From: Crocodylus rhombifer
Lineage: Eukaryota > Chordata > Crocodylia > Crocodylidae
Reading direction: 5' to 3'
Length of the DNA stretch: 64,000 nt
Assembly: GCA_038503035.1 (NCBI GenBank)
Contig: JAVSML010025176.1
Span: forward strand, 1,190,956-1,254,955
Every line of letters starts with the position of its first letter. Position 1 is the first letter of the stretch. Made by a program: the position numbers and the translations under genes. Shown piece after piece: positions 24,610 to 35,900 of this stretch. Below the pieces are notes generated by a model that was not told the origin of the DNA, did not search any database, and saw only the letters and a list, made by a program, of their open reading frames with translations.

Positions 24610-25093
24610 CAGTGGTGCTAAACACCTAGCCTGTGCACCAAATTGAGCCTGCAGAGCCACATGATCCACCCTACAGTGTTCCCCAAAAGTCCAGAAATGT
24701 GGCTGGCCTGGGAGAGGGAAGGACACAGGGAAGCAGCAGCAATTAACACCACCAGCTCTCTCACCAACAAATTTCCAAGCCCCATAGGCCAGATGACATG
24801 GTCTTGCACTCAAGATTTTGCAAGAGGCAGGTATTAGGTGATGGACCAAATCCAGAGTGGGCAGGACAACTTGGCCAGATCTGAAGCATACAGACATGGG
24901 GGCAAGGCAACAAGGCTCCCGGACCATGACCACAGTCGCTGTATGATATAAGGGATGGGGGCAAAATTCAGCACAAGTCCAATTGGGCTCCAGGTCCATG
25001 CATGCCATATCAGGTCCACAGAGTGGATCTGACCAGAAGATCAAACCTACACCTGTCATCCAGCCCAGAGAACAAAACGTTTAGGCACCACTG
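24610..25093. mobile_element. Non-autonomous hAT-like element
   Basis: The left end is 'cagtggtgctaaacacct' and the right end, reverse-complemented, is 'cagtggtgcctaaacgtttt'. These are imperfect inverted termini of the hAT type. Flanking octamers are catcataa (24602-24609) and caccacag (25094-25101), 5 of 8 identical with all three differences being transitions, compatible with a decayed 8-bp target duplication. The 484-base interior has no transposase; its 151-residue minus frame is not recognisable. Confidence 0.65.
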
Positions 25094-26440
25094 CACCACA
25101 GCTTGGATCAGAGGAAGGAAGGAACCAAGGGATAACCAGAGACTGAGGGCCAAAGGAAGACAGAACATAAGAAACTGAGGATTAAGTAGGTAAGAAATCA
25201 GAAGCATATTTGCCATAGGATACCTGGAGTGTTCAGAGACACGGGCACAAAAACTAAGAGTCAGAGGCCAGTAAGAACATTCATCTGCGGACACAGGGAA
25301 ACCAAAATGTATCTGTGAAAAAGCAGTCCCTATTTCTAAGGTCTTCTACACAATGACACAAATCAGAATTTGGTTTACTGATTAACAGAAAGCTCCAATT
25401 TCAGATTTTGAAGAGGAGAATACTAACTGACAAGCTACTAAGCAAATCCTGGAAATGGCAGAGGAGGCCTAAAAGAGGTTTGCAATAGGAAGCCAAATAG
25501 GAGGCCACATGGAAGCCATGCCAAAATTCAACATGCAGCTTAGGTACAGCAAAGTGAAAAAGGTGTGGGAGGAAAGAAGCTAACACCATCAGGTGGACAG
25601 ACAGTACAAGGCCTTGAAGGCAAGTATGTAGAGACTAAAAGGGAATTGCTGAAATGATTTAAAAGGTTAAAGAAGAACCAGACAGAAAGTAGAGAATTAT
25701 TATTTTATTGATGTGCTTGTCCCAGGAGAAGGTAAGCAAGCTCTAAACCAAGTAGGCCACAAAAGTGTTTGCCAGGAGAGCAAGTGATCAGAGCTTGGAT
25801 AAGGGCGCCCTTGTTGCTTTCATAATGTGAAACTGCCATTCAGACCCAAATTCTGCTCATCGTGCATAAAAAGACCAATGATTACATTTATAGATTTGAA
25901 TTATACTACTCAAATGAGAAGTCTAAGCAGGATTTATCTGTGGACAGCTTTTCTTCTGATCTCCTTTAAAATGTACTTCAATAAGGTACTGCCTCTCCTC
26001 CAGAAGGTAAATGATGAGATTAGAAGGTGACCCAGTGACATTTTATATTGGGTAGCAGTAACATGGAGACCCTTACCATGCCCAGATGGTTAGGACCGAG
26101 GCTCAATGTTACCACCTAAAATGACTGGGTTTCTCTTTGATCAGCAGTCAAGTTCCAACCACATCTAATCCACCTTGAATTATTAGAAGATGAAGATGCC
26201 AATGTGTTAGATTTGCAATGCTTTTTTCAAAACGATATTGATTAGCTCTTGTTCATATATGCAAATGTTTTTCTTACACTGTAGGAAAGGTACTACACCA
26301 CCTGGTATGATACAAATCACCACATTTGCTTGAATGCAAGATAAGGTTTTAATTTAACAAGGTTTCCTTGTATCCAGTTATAAAACAAGGGGCTTTTTCC
26401 CCATTATATATGGATACAAGGAAACCTCATTCAATATATT
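25094..26440. other. No gene recognised; includes a 17-bp inverted repeat at 26360-26427
   Basis: The first 700 bases stay purine-rich and resemble the sequence before the hAT-like insertion. The block 'aaggccttgaaggcaagta' at about 25610 looks like a decayed repeat. Near the right end, perfect 17-base arms (26360-26376 and 26411-26427) flank a 34-base spacer. Confidence 0.4.
26360..26427. repeat. Hairpin with perfect 17-bp arms
   Basis: The left arm 'aggtttccttgtatcca' (26360-26376) is exactly complementary to the right arm (26411-26427). The 34-base spacer contains a smaller 'ggggctttttcccc' hairpin. Possibly a small MITE; no target duplication was evident. Confidence 0.9.
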
Positions 26441-28160
26441 GGCTATCATCAAATGGCTGCTAAAAGCAACACATGCTCAGGAACGGAAACCAACTATGCA
26501 GAGAAAGGGCTGGGGGTTACAGTGGACCATAAGCTGAGTACGAGCCAACAGTGTGCTCTTGTTGCAAGAGCAGCAGCATACTAGGCTGTATTAACAGGAG
26601 TGTCACTTGCAAATCAAGGGAAATGATTCTCTTGCTCTACTCAGTACTGGTGAAGCCTCACCTGGAGTACCGTGGGCCCCTCGCTTCAAAATGTGGACAA
26701 ATTAGAAAGAAGTCCAGCGAACATCAACAAAAAAAATTAGAGGTCTGAGAAACATGACTCACAAGGAAAGGCTGAAACTAGAGGTGCACTGATACATTGG
26801 TCCAATATCTGATCAGTACCAATATGAAGAAAATGGTCTGTATCAGCCCTATGGATCTGATAATTTGATTGACAAATGCCAGTGCTGCACACAGCTGCAG
26901 CGCAGCATGGAGCAGAGCTGGCAGCCTGGAGAGTTGCCTCCAGCTGGTAAGTTTTAGGGGAAGGGAAGGGGCATGGGGATGCAAATCAATACCCCCCCAA
27001 GATAATGGGGGGCTGGGGCAGGTGCTCCCCAAGGGGAGCATAGGACTCATGGGGTGAGGGCGGCTTCTGCTGCTGCTTGCACTCTGGGAGGGTGGGGAAC
27101 AGTGTGTGCCCATGGATCTGTGCGGTGTGGGTTGGCTGCAGCTGCAGGTTGGCGGCACTGTGCAGAGCTCTTCTCACTGGAGACTGGTCTCGGAGCGGGC
27201 ACCAGCAGTGGTGGGAGGAGGCTGCAGTCACCCCATATTTCACCACAGTTCTACTCCCAGCCCGGCACAGCCCTGGCTGAACACCCTTCCTCCACTCAAA
27301 AGCCAGGGCTGTGGTGCAGGGCTGGGAGCGCAGCTGTGGCAAAATCTGGGGTGGCTGCAGCCTCCTCCCAGTGCCACCAGAGCCCGCTTTGAGCCCAGCC
27401 CCCAGCAAGAAAAGCCCCATGCAGCGCCAGCTCCAGCTCCACCCACACCTCCTGCACAGACGCAGCCCACCCCATGCCATGCAGAGCCGGGGGAACGCAC
27501 CCCCCTCCTCCTGGGGTGCAAGCAGCAGCAGGAGCCGCCCCCATCCCACAAGCTGCAGCTCTGTCCCACGCCCCACCTCCTGAGCAGTGCCTGCCCCTGC
27601 CCACTTCCTCACCACCAGGGCATTGATCGTCCCTCTCCTCCCCCCTCCCCTTCCATGACACCAGACATACCACCTGGAGGCAGCTGTATTGGCTATCAGA
27701 TCACTATCAGCTATGTCTCCTTAAATATCAGTTATCAGTACTGGCCCCCAAAATTGGTGCACCCCTAGTTGAAACAATTAGGATTTTTTAATCTGGAGGA
27801 AAAAAAGGCTGAGCTATGGAGGGAGGGATTTGAGAAGGGTGATTATAAAGTAGTTGGAGATGAACTGTTTTTTATGGCAGCATGGGACAGGACAAGGAAG
27901 GAACAATGGTTTTAAATTCCAGCAAGAGAAATATAACTTGGATATTAGGAAGAGCTTTCACAGTATAAGAATAGTTGAGCATTGGACCAGACCACCTAGA
28001 GAGGTTGTGGAATCTCCCCCTCCTTGGAAGTTTTATAAGTTTAGACAATTACATGGTTGGGATGTTTTAGTCAGGAATGATCCTGCCTTGAGCAGGTTGA
28101 AGCAGATGACCTTGTGAGGCCCCTTCCAGCCCTACTTTTTTATGATTCTATTCATATGAT
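26441..28160 (+). mobile_element. CR1: Old CR1 LINE, interrupted by a hAT insertion
   Basis: The left part (26441-26778) carries the G-V-T-V-D-H-K-L-S region ('acagtggaccataagctgag'), the L-V-K-P-H-L-E-Y region and 'tcacaaggaaaggctgaaac'. The right part (27768-28160) resumes at 'caattaggattttttaatct', continues with 'ttggatattaggaagagc' (D-I-R-K) and 'agagaggttgtggaatctcc' (R-E-V-V-E-S-P), and ends with 'ccccttccagcccta' and ATTCTAT-type terminal units ('atgattctattcatatgatt'). That tail differs from the young subfamily's. Frames are broken throughout. Confidence 0.85.
26779..27767. mobile_element. Fold-back hAT-like element inserted in an old CR1, with 8-bp target duplication
   Basis: The left terminus is 'tagaggtgcactgatac' and the right, reverse-complemented, is 'taggggtgcaccaatttt'. 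The flanking octamers gctgaaac (26771-26778) and gttgaaac (27768-27775) agree at 7 of 8 positions, as expected for a hAT target duplication, and removing the element restores a continuous CR1 reading. AT-rich subterminal sequence encloses a GC-rich core that folds back on itself: the arms at about 27194-27278 and 27301-27389 pair over most of their length. The 220- and 209-residue frames inside arise from the core's composition. No transposase is present. Confidence 0.88.
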
Positions 28161-30939
28161 TCTGTACATCTCCAGATATCATTTATATTGCTTTAATAAG
28201 TAATGGCACATTTTCCTAAATAGGCCAGCATTTGACAACCTTTTTTTTTTTTTAAAGCAAATGGTCAAAACTGCCACTAGAAACTTGGATCATTGAGTAG
28301 AAAACTGCATCTATAGAAAGAGAAGTACCACACAATCAGCAAGCAGGCTTTATCATACATGTATTTCATGGGCATTTGTAATGTGCAGGTACAGAGGTAA
28401 ATGGATTTCAATAATACAATCTGGAAGCTCAGTATAAGAAAGTTGGAAGCAAAGATGTGTGTTACCCAGCTCAGGGCTCCTAGCTTCAAACACTTCGTGT
28501 ATGTACATGACTGGAAACTCTGGGGTCTTGGAGCCCTGCAACATCCCACAGCCAGAACAAATAAAGATAATCACCTAGCAATAGAGTAAATACTTTCCCC
28601 CTAAAAAATACCACCAAATATATCTTCAAAAATCATATTACGTTATATAGCATAAAAATACTGACATCATCTCTTGCTGGATAAACAGCGGCATTAGACT
28701 GACACATACAGTGACAGTTTAACACAACACGGGGAGTGACTGGGCGGCAAGTGTAATAGAGAAGCTGGGAAGTTTTCCAGTCTTGGCACACAAAATGAAA
28801 AGTTTGACTTTTTATCATTTTTTTTCCCTATAGAAAGGCTGCAGAGAGTATCTTGTACAATTTGGCTAACACTGAGTGATGAATAATGGTTAAAACTGCA
28901 GGCTCTCACCATGGAAAAGGATTTGCATAAGTTGCTATTTGTTTTTACCAATATGTGTCCAAGTGTTTGGTCAACATCAGTCTTAAGCTTTCATGAACTG
29001 ATTTTTCATACTAAACCACAAATTATTAAGTAGGAAGCAAATGGAAAGAAAAGTGAACCTCAGAAACAAAAACTATAAAATAAAAAACTAATTCCTTACT
29101 TAAAATGAATTACAGTACTTATATACTGAGGTGATTCTTGGAATTTTTTAAGTGCCTTTCTTTTCTGAGTAACTTTTTTATAAAGGTGAGCTAATATTTA
29201 AGAGAAGAGAGAGACAACCAAATAGTTTGGGCATTACTCTGATCCTTTTTTCCTCCAGAATTCAAATGATCCCTGCAGGCAACCAACAACTGCTAGATCT
29301 GTGGAATGTGCTCTTTGAACTGTACAAAAGCCTTCAGCCTTTCGTGCACTGCTGCAAACAAAAACTGCCAACTGTAATTATTTCTCAAATTTAATGTTAT
29401 GGAAGTGTTGCATCATTTTTTTTCACCGTTCTGAAAACAACTGTGTACAAAAATAATATTTATGAATGCAGGAAAGATCCTAAACTATCTTTACTTTCCT
29501 TGCAGACACAGAATCCAAATGACACCCAGCAAAACTCAAAAAGCACCACTCTTCCTTTGGTTTTCTTACAACTATATATCTATGGAAGAATCAAAGGGAT
29601 GAGTGGGAGCAGTCCTTGTAAGAACATTTCTCCCTCCTGTACTCTTTTTTAAAAGAAAAATTGCATAAATTATAAGGCACAAAACAAGGCTGACAAATCT
29701 ATGAAAGCAGGAAAATTCAGTGAACATTTCAACATTTTTTCTAACCTACCCCACGGTACGTAGGTATTGTACATATGTGCATACAAAAAGATTAGCCAAT
29801 ACTTACAGAAAATTGCTATGCACAAGCACAGTAGGATAGGTATGTCTTATGTATTACTACAGTTTCAATGAAATCCTAATTTTTGAATGAAGGAATACTG
29901 GTAGCTAACATTTCCTTTTGTTAATGAGACAACTTATTCTGCCTTTGTTGTATTTTGTTTGGTTTTAACTTTCATTTTTAGGTCAGGAAAGATAGCATTA
30001 AAGGTTCAGACATCTCTTGAATAAAATTTTCCAAATTTTGGAAACTGTTGCAACTGAAATGATTTATTTTCAGAGTAGCTAAATTTCAATATGAGAACTG
30101 AAAGGTGTTTTCACAGTGGTAAAGGAAATGGCCATGAACATGGAAGGAGAGTTGAAATATGTCCCCCCGCCATCTCCAAATATGCCTATTCTCTCCACAT
30201 ACCTCACTGCTCTCCAATTCAGCATGTGACATAAGCAGCTGTACACCTGCATACTAGCAATTTGCTCCTCTCCAGAATCCATAAGAGTATCTTACTTCAC
30301 CGTCTTCCTGAAATATGTGTGGGCAGATAAAGAGGCCGGGCATGCTGCAGTAGAGCACATGATTTTCCTGTCAGTGACCTCAATATCTTGCTTAGTCCTG
30401 GTGTTCCACACAGCAAGAATGAAGTCACAAATGTACAAAATTAACTTTCCACCTAGTGATATATTCACCAAAGACATACCTGTAGTATAAATATCTACAA
30501 CAAGTTGTTTAAACATGAAGAAGGGAGAGATTACAGTTAAGGTTATGCACTGAAGAGTGGTATTGTAGTACATGGCTAAAGAGTATATTTTCACACCTCC
30601 ATTATTCACGGTAGTATCCATTACTACGTAATACCACAAAAGTGAATCAAAGATTTTATTCTTTACAACTGTTTAGTGTGGTGTATAATAATAGTTGAAA
30701 ATGTTATGAGGCTATGCAATAAAATACGCTATCATAATAGATGTATAAAAGAGGAGTTAAAATTGTGGGGAAAAAGCATGGGCACAAAACAGGGGGAGAT
30801 GGAGGCAAAATGGTAAATCAACCTAAAACAACAAACATCAAACCAAAACCCAAAAGACTGGGATCTACTAAGGCAGCATGGGGAGAGCACCCACAGGCAA
30901 ACCCCCCACAGCCAAATGCCACCAAAGCCATACGTCTGC
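28161..30939. other. No gene recognised
   Basis: AT-rich sequence with frames up to 115 residues, none with a domain. The stretch at about 29255-29400 is non-repetitive and balanced in composition. No repeat family could be supported. Confidence 0.45.
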
Positions 30940-31002
30940 AGGCCAGATGCAGTGATTCTATGGGCCAGATCCAGCTCGTGAGTTAGAGGTTGCCATCCTC
31001 TG
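30940..31002 (-). mobile_element. hAT-like element end fragment
   Basis: Reverse-complemented, this reads 'cagaggatggcaacctctaa' and then 'gagctggatctggcccatag'. That is the typical start of non-autonomous hAT elements of the 'CAGGGGTGGGCAAA...GGATCTGGCC' type. The opposite end was not found, so only one terminus is called. Confidence 0.45.
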
Positions 31003-31247
31003 TTCTAAAGCAATTTGATATCTTTATTAGAAAACTATGAACTATTTCTAAACTAATATAACTCTCTTGATTAGCATTATCTATTTCCTTGCCCTAATTC
31101 AATTTGGTGGCCTGTGGTCGGGTGGCGAGGCAGCCAACCCAGACTTGAACATGGGCAATTGATTCATGTTCCCAGGACCCTTAAAAGGCTAACAGGACTG
31201 TAGTCTCCATAGGTCCATAGTGAGGGATTTCTTTGGAGCACATAATT
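31003..31247. other. No gene recognised
   Basis: Short unassigned interval between hAT-like sequences. Confidence 0.5.
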
Positions 31248-31490
31248 CAGGGGTGGGCAAAATATGGCCTGTAGGCCATATCCAGTCCACTAGCCCATTC
31301 TATCTGGTCCATGGGCCCCCTAAAAAGTTAATATTTATCTGCCCCTAGTTGCCTGTCAAAGGTGACAGGAGCCAGGGGCAGCAGGACCCAGGGGGGAGCC
31401 AGCAGCAGAACTAAACAGCCGCAACAGCAAGTCTGGCCCCACTCCACCCCCCTCTTCCAACTCCCTCCAACCCAAGCGCCAGCCAGAAGC

Positions 31491-31500
31491 NNNNNNNNNN
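31491..31500. other. Assembly gap (10 N)
   Basis: Ten unknown bases inside the hAT-like element. The true length of missing sequence is not known. The 113-residue + frame that crosses it is not a gene. Confidence 1.
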
Positions 31501-31559
31501 ACCGTCCCACCCACAGCCTCCCACAATACACAAGGGTAAGACTTCATTTTAAGCTATTA

Positions 31560-31785
31560 TTCTATCACAGAGATATCAGGAAGCGCTACTTCACAGTCAG
31601 GGTGGCTAGGATCTGGAACCAACTTCCAAGAGAAGTGGTGCTGGCTCCTACCCTGGGGGTTTTTAAGAGGAGGTTGGATGAACAACTTGCTGGGGTTGTT
31701 TGACCCCAGTATTATTTCCTGCCATGGCAGGGGGTCGGACTAGATGATCTACTCAGGTCCCTTCCGACCCTAGAAACTATGAAAC
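31560..31785 (+). mobile_element. CR1: CR1 LINE 3' tail inserted in hAT-like copy 2
   Basis: It encodes the CR1 ORF2 C-terminal blocks R-D-I-R-K-R-Y-F-T-V, W-N-Q-L-P-R-E-V-V and L-D-E-Q-L-A-G-V-V, then a stop. The 3' UTR block 'gggtcggactagatgatcta' follows, and the end is 'ccctagaaactatgaaact'. It is a strongly 5'-truncated insertion. The frame of these last about 50 residues is open. Its sequence belongs to neither the young A/B subfamily nor the ATTCTAT-tailed copies. Confidence 0.85.
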
Positions 31786-32165
31786 TAAACCTCTATGTAC
31801 ACTACACAAACATATGTAAATCAGGACAAAAACATTTTTTTAACAAAATTAATAATGTTGTAGTAGTTGTTTGCTTTCTACAATATAATGTGGTATTTTT
31901 CTGGTTCAGAGATGGCAAACCCCCTTGCTGAAAGGGGGGGGCAAGGGGAGGGACTTCTGGTGGTAAAGGTCAAGGGGTGGGACTTCTGGTCCCAAGATGG
32001 CGACCAGAGGGTGGGCCACCTGTCAAGGGATGGAGCTACCCATGCAGCCCTCAATGGCTTGCCAAAATTCATTAAGCAGCCCTCCACCCAAAATAATTGC
32101 CTGCCCCTCCTGTCCACAGAATTGAAGACATTGTTTATGTTATGAATCTTGAACAATTCTTCAGA

Positions 32166-34175
32166 GACTTCATAGATATTAGGGCTGGAAGAGACCTCAA
32201 AAGATAATTGAATCCAGCCCCCTGCCCCAGGGGCAGGAAGTCAGCTGGGGTCATAGGATCCCAGCAAGGTAAACATCCAAATTTCTCTTGAAGGCATTCA
32301 AAGTAGGTGCTTGAACCACCTCCAATGGCAGGCTGTTCGAGGCCTTGGGGGCTTGGACAGTAAAAAAGTTCTTCCTTATGTCCAGCCTGAAATGGTCTTG
32401 CAGGAGTTTATAACCGTTCAACCTTGTCATCCCTTGGGGCGCTCTGGTGAACAATCATTCCCCCAGATCCTGGTGAACACCCCCATAAACTTATAGGTGG
32501 CCATCAGATCGTCCCTGAGCCTGCGCTTTTCCAGGCTGAAGAGTCCCATGGCTCTCAGCCTGTCATCATAAGGTTTGTTTTCCTGACCTCTGATCATGCA
32601 CGTGGCTCTTCTATGGACTCTCTCAATCTTCTCCACATCTTTTTTTAATTGTGGAGCCCAAAACTGGACACAGTACTCCAGCTGCGGCCTCACCAAGGCC
32701 GAGTACAAGGGGAGAATGACGTCCTGGAATTTCCTTGAGAAGCATCTATGGATGCAAGCCAGCGTTTTGGTCGCTTTACTAGCCGCAGCATCACATTGAA
32801 GGCTCATGTTCACCTTTGGTTAATCATGACCCCCAAGTCCCTTTCATCCATAGTGCTAGCCAGCGTAGCACTGCCAAGCCTATAAGCATGCTGCAGGTTT
32901 TTCTTTCCAAGGTGGAGAACCTTGCATTTTTTGATGTTAAACACCATCAGGTTCTCATCCGCCCATTTCCTGAGCCTGTCAAGGTCAGCCTGGATCGCCC
33001 TCCTGTCCTCATGTGTGGATGCTTTACGCCAGCGTTTGGTATCATCGGCAAACTTGGCCAGTCCGCTCGTGACTCCAATGTCCACATCATTAGTGAAGAT
33101 GTTCAACAATACAGGTCCAAAGACAGAGCCTTGAGGGGCCCCAATGGTCACAGAGCACCATGATGATTGACTTCCATCAACCACCACCCTCTGGATCCGA
33201 CCACAGAACCAATTCCCCAGCCAGCGGATCGTGATGGACCTGACACCACAGTTGGCCAGTTTCGCCAAGAGGTGATCATGGGATACCAGATCAAACACTT
33301 TTTTAAAGTCAAGATATATGACATCAATCCCCTCCCGCTTGTCCAGGTCACCTGGTCATAAAAGGAAATAAAATTGGTCAGGCAAGACCTACCTGCAACA
33401 AACCCATGCTGGCTATCCGTCAGGATATGGCCATCAGCCAGTCCATTAAGAATGGCCCCTTTGATAATCTTTTCTAAGACCTTCCCCAGTATAGAGGTCA
33501 GGCTGATGGGCCTGTAGTTAGCCAGATCCACTTTCCTCCCTTTCTTGAAGATCGGCACCACATTGGCCTTTTTCCAATCTTCAGACACTTCACCAGAGCA
33601 CCAGGAGTTCTCAAAGATCCATGCCAGGGGCTGAACTATGATGCTAGCCAGCTCCTTGAGTACCCTGGGGTGTAGATTGTCAGTGCTGGCTGATTTCAAG
33701 GTGTCCAGACTCTCAAGGTGTTCCTTCACAAGGTCAGCATTGATGGAGGGCAAGGAATCTCCCTTACCCAGGCCTCCCTGTCCTGTGATGGGCAGGGGTG
33801 CCCCATGGGACTTGTGAAAGACTGACGCAAAGTACCCATTTAGTAAGTTGGCTTTTTCCTGGGTGTTGGTTGTCAGTTGTCTTATCTGGTTTAGCAGGGG
33901 TTCAATGTTGCTCTTCTTTTCCTCCGGTTCCCCACATATCTAAAAAAGGACTTTTTATTGTCCTTGATACTTGTAGCCAGTTGGAGTTCCATCGCAGCCT
34001 TGGCTTTCCTGGTTCACTCCCTGCAGGTCCGGACCAGTGCAGAATTCCTCCTTGGAGGTATATCCCATCCTCCATCCTTTGTACGTCTTTCTTTTTAGAT
34101 GCAGGAGGTCCGCTAGTTCCTTGCTGAGTGAAGGGGGCCACTGTGCCCTTTTGCTGCTTTTCCTCTGAGATGGAA
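32166..34175 (-). mobile_element. CR1: CR1 LINE, copy C, 5'-truncated
   Basis: The 3' end lies near 32166 (a single 'ttcatagat' unit, then 'attagggctggaagagac'). The minus strand runs through the CR1 3' UTR, the ORF2 C-terminus, the RT palm and fingers, and the endonuclease-RT linker. It reaches slightly further 5' than copy A: similarity with copy A extends to about 34110 and CR1-like sequence probably to about 34175. It lies some 50 bases from the hAT-like element that ends near 32115. Confidence 0.9.
32251..34120 (-). pseudogene. CR1 ORF2 reverse transcriptase remnant (copy C)
   Basis: Segments in order on the minus strand are: the linker, broken near 33750-33950; the fingers with N-Y-R-P-I-S-L-T-S (33148-33753 frame); the palm with an intact F-A-D-D box at 33041-33052 (32810-33298 frame); and the C-terminal region (32427-32813 and 32251-32454 frames). 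A deletion of about ten bases near 33340-33360 removes part of the Y-H-L-D-K block and shifts the frame. Another indel falls near 32812-32820, in the N-H-K-M-N-M-S-L block. The 1-base deletion shared by copies A and B is absent here (ggagaac at 32914-32920). It is non-functional. Confidence 0.87.
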
Positions 34176-35545
34176 TAGACTTAGTTTATGCATCTAGGAT
34201 CACTCGCTTGAGGAGCAACCACTCTCCCTGAACTTATTCTCCACAGACAGGAAACACCAGCACCAGATATTTTAGGGGAAAATACAAGAAAATCACACAG
34301 TAGGATAGCAAAGGATATTCTGACCCCCAGAAAGGTTTCAGTTTCATCCTTAATAGTTAGGTATTTGCTTAATCCTGAAATACTCAGTTTTATCTCCCTT
34401 CACAAAGAGTTCCAAACATGTGGACATATGCAGAAGAATTAATGTAATAATTTGCCTCTCTTACATTTCCTAGAACTTCGCACAACATTGATTAAACTAA
34501 TTCTGACAAAAGAATTTGCTCTTGGGCAACTCCTTGTAATGCTAAATTTCAGCCAAAAGCATATTTTCAAAGACCACTCATTAAACCACTGGAAGAAAGA
34601 GAAGTTCATGATAGAGTATTAGTGAGCACTATTTTAATGGTGCTGGCATGGAATGCTTGAGTTTGAAGGAAGAAAACCAATAAATAAACAAACAACAAAA
34701 AATGAAATCTAAAATGCCACTCAGTAACTAGTGACCGTAAGTCCCAAGTGACATACATCTAAGCTTCCAGCTCTTTGCCAGTAAAAAAAAAAAGAAAAAA
34801 AAAGCAATTTTCAAAAAGCTAACAAGCTTTTTTTCAAAAAAACTAACAAGAGGAAAGTAGAAAGAGTTTACACGTCAGCTGTAAAATACTTGTTGGAAAG
34901 ATCCTATCTAATCTTTAATGAACAGTCGATAACGCAATTCACTACTGTTCTGCCTCTTCTCGTACTCTGTCTTATCCCCGTAGTGTTGTGTTCTAGGTTT
35001 CATATATGACAAAACCATCTCAACCACTAATAAGAATTCTGAATAATATTAGATTACAGCCAGGAGGGAAATACCTTATTTGCACCATAAAGTATCAAGT
35101 TTTGGGGAAGACAGATTTTTGCAATTTTGATATGAGCGACAATTCCAAACTTCAGGCTGTGTCAGAGTTTACATTTAAGGCAAGAGTACAGTTACTCCTT
35201 TTTTACACTTCATTGACTGAATATAGTTACTCAGAGAACAACTGGATTTTCTAGGAAAGATATGCTCTTAATTGCACTGAGCTAACATTTTATTATGTCC
35301 TCTTTCCTGAAATTTTTCTTTCTCCATTTTCCCTCAACCCACTTAGGTGGTATGCAACCACACTTAAAAAATGTTTTTAGAAAGGTGTTTCTCCATAATG
35401 GGCCATGAATAGTTCCAGAATGAAAATCTCACCATTCTTCTCTGTACAATTCAAGTATAATTTTTACTTCATACTTTGTTGAAATGAGGCTTCAGCCTCA
35501 AGTGGTGCCTGGCTGGTAGAAGAAGAGGAGTTGAAGTTGAAAAGT
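34176..35545. other. No gene recognised
   Basis: AT-rich sequence with an A-rich patch at about 34780-34805 and frames of at most 82 residues. No repeat family could be supported. Confidence 0.45.
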
Positions 35546-35900
35546 TCATAGATCCGAAGAGTTTAATGCCAGAAGGGACTATTAGATCGTCAAGTCTCAC
35601 TTTCTGTGCATCACAAGCTTAAATTTCATCCAATTGTTTTTGTACTGAGTCCAGAAACTTGTGCATCACTCAAGCATAATTTGTGTTTTAGCTGAAACAT
35701 GTTCCACAAAGACATCCAGTCAAGAGATAGAAAATCCATCATTCCCTATGTAATTTGTTTCAGTGTTCAAACACTACCACTTGTAAAAGTTTCTGTATAA
35801 CTTATAAATTTGAATTATCTGGTTTCAGCTTCCAGTTACAAGTTTTGTATTCCTACTCCTGCTGGATTTATTAGGAACCAGTAGGAAACCCATGAAGGTA
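35546..35900 (-). mobile_element. Old CR1/L3-like LINE 3' end
   Basis: The + strand reads 'catagatccgaagagtttaa', 'tgccagaagggactattaga', 'tcgtcaagtctcactttctg'. This is the characteristic minus-strand start of an old CR1/L3 3' end ('atagattttaaggccagaagggaccattatgatcatc' type), followed by 'aatttcatccaattgttttt' and 'actgagtccagaaacttgtg'. Similarity fades beyond about 35900, so the 5' limit is uncertain. Confidence 0.65.

Larger units (their letters stand above)
31248..32115 (+). mobile_element. Non-autonomous hAT-like DNA transposon, copy 2, holding a CR1 tail
   Basis: The left end is 'caggggtgggcaaaatatgg'. The right part matches the element at 7357-8987 in order ('aaaaacattttttt', 'caaggggagggacttctgg', 'gccaaaattcattaa', 'aataattgcctgcccct'). 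A CR1 tail (about 31560-31785) interrupts it, and there is a 10-N gap at 31491-31500. The octamers acataatt (31240-31247) and acagaatt (32116-32123) agree at 7 of 8. If they are the target duplication, three extra bases must have been added at the right terminus, so this is tentative. Confidence 0.75.

Noticed and set aside
27106..27768. 220-residue + frame and 209-residue - frame (26986-27615) as possible proteins
   Set aside because: Both lie in the GC-rich fold-back core of a hAT-like element, overlap other open frames, are proline/glycine/alanine-biased and show no domain.
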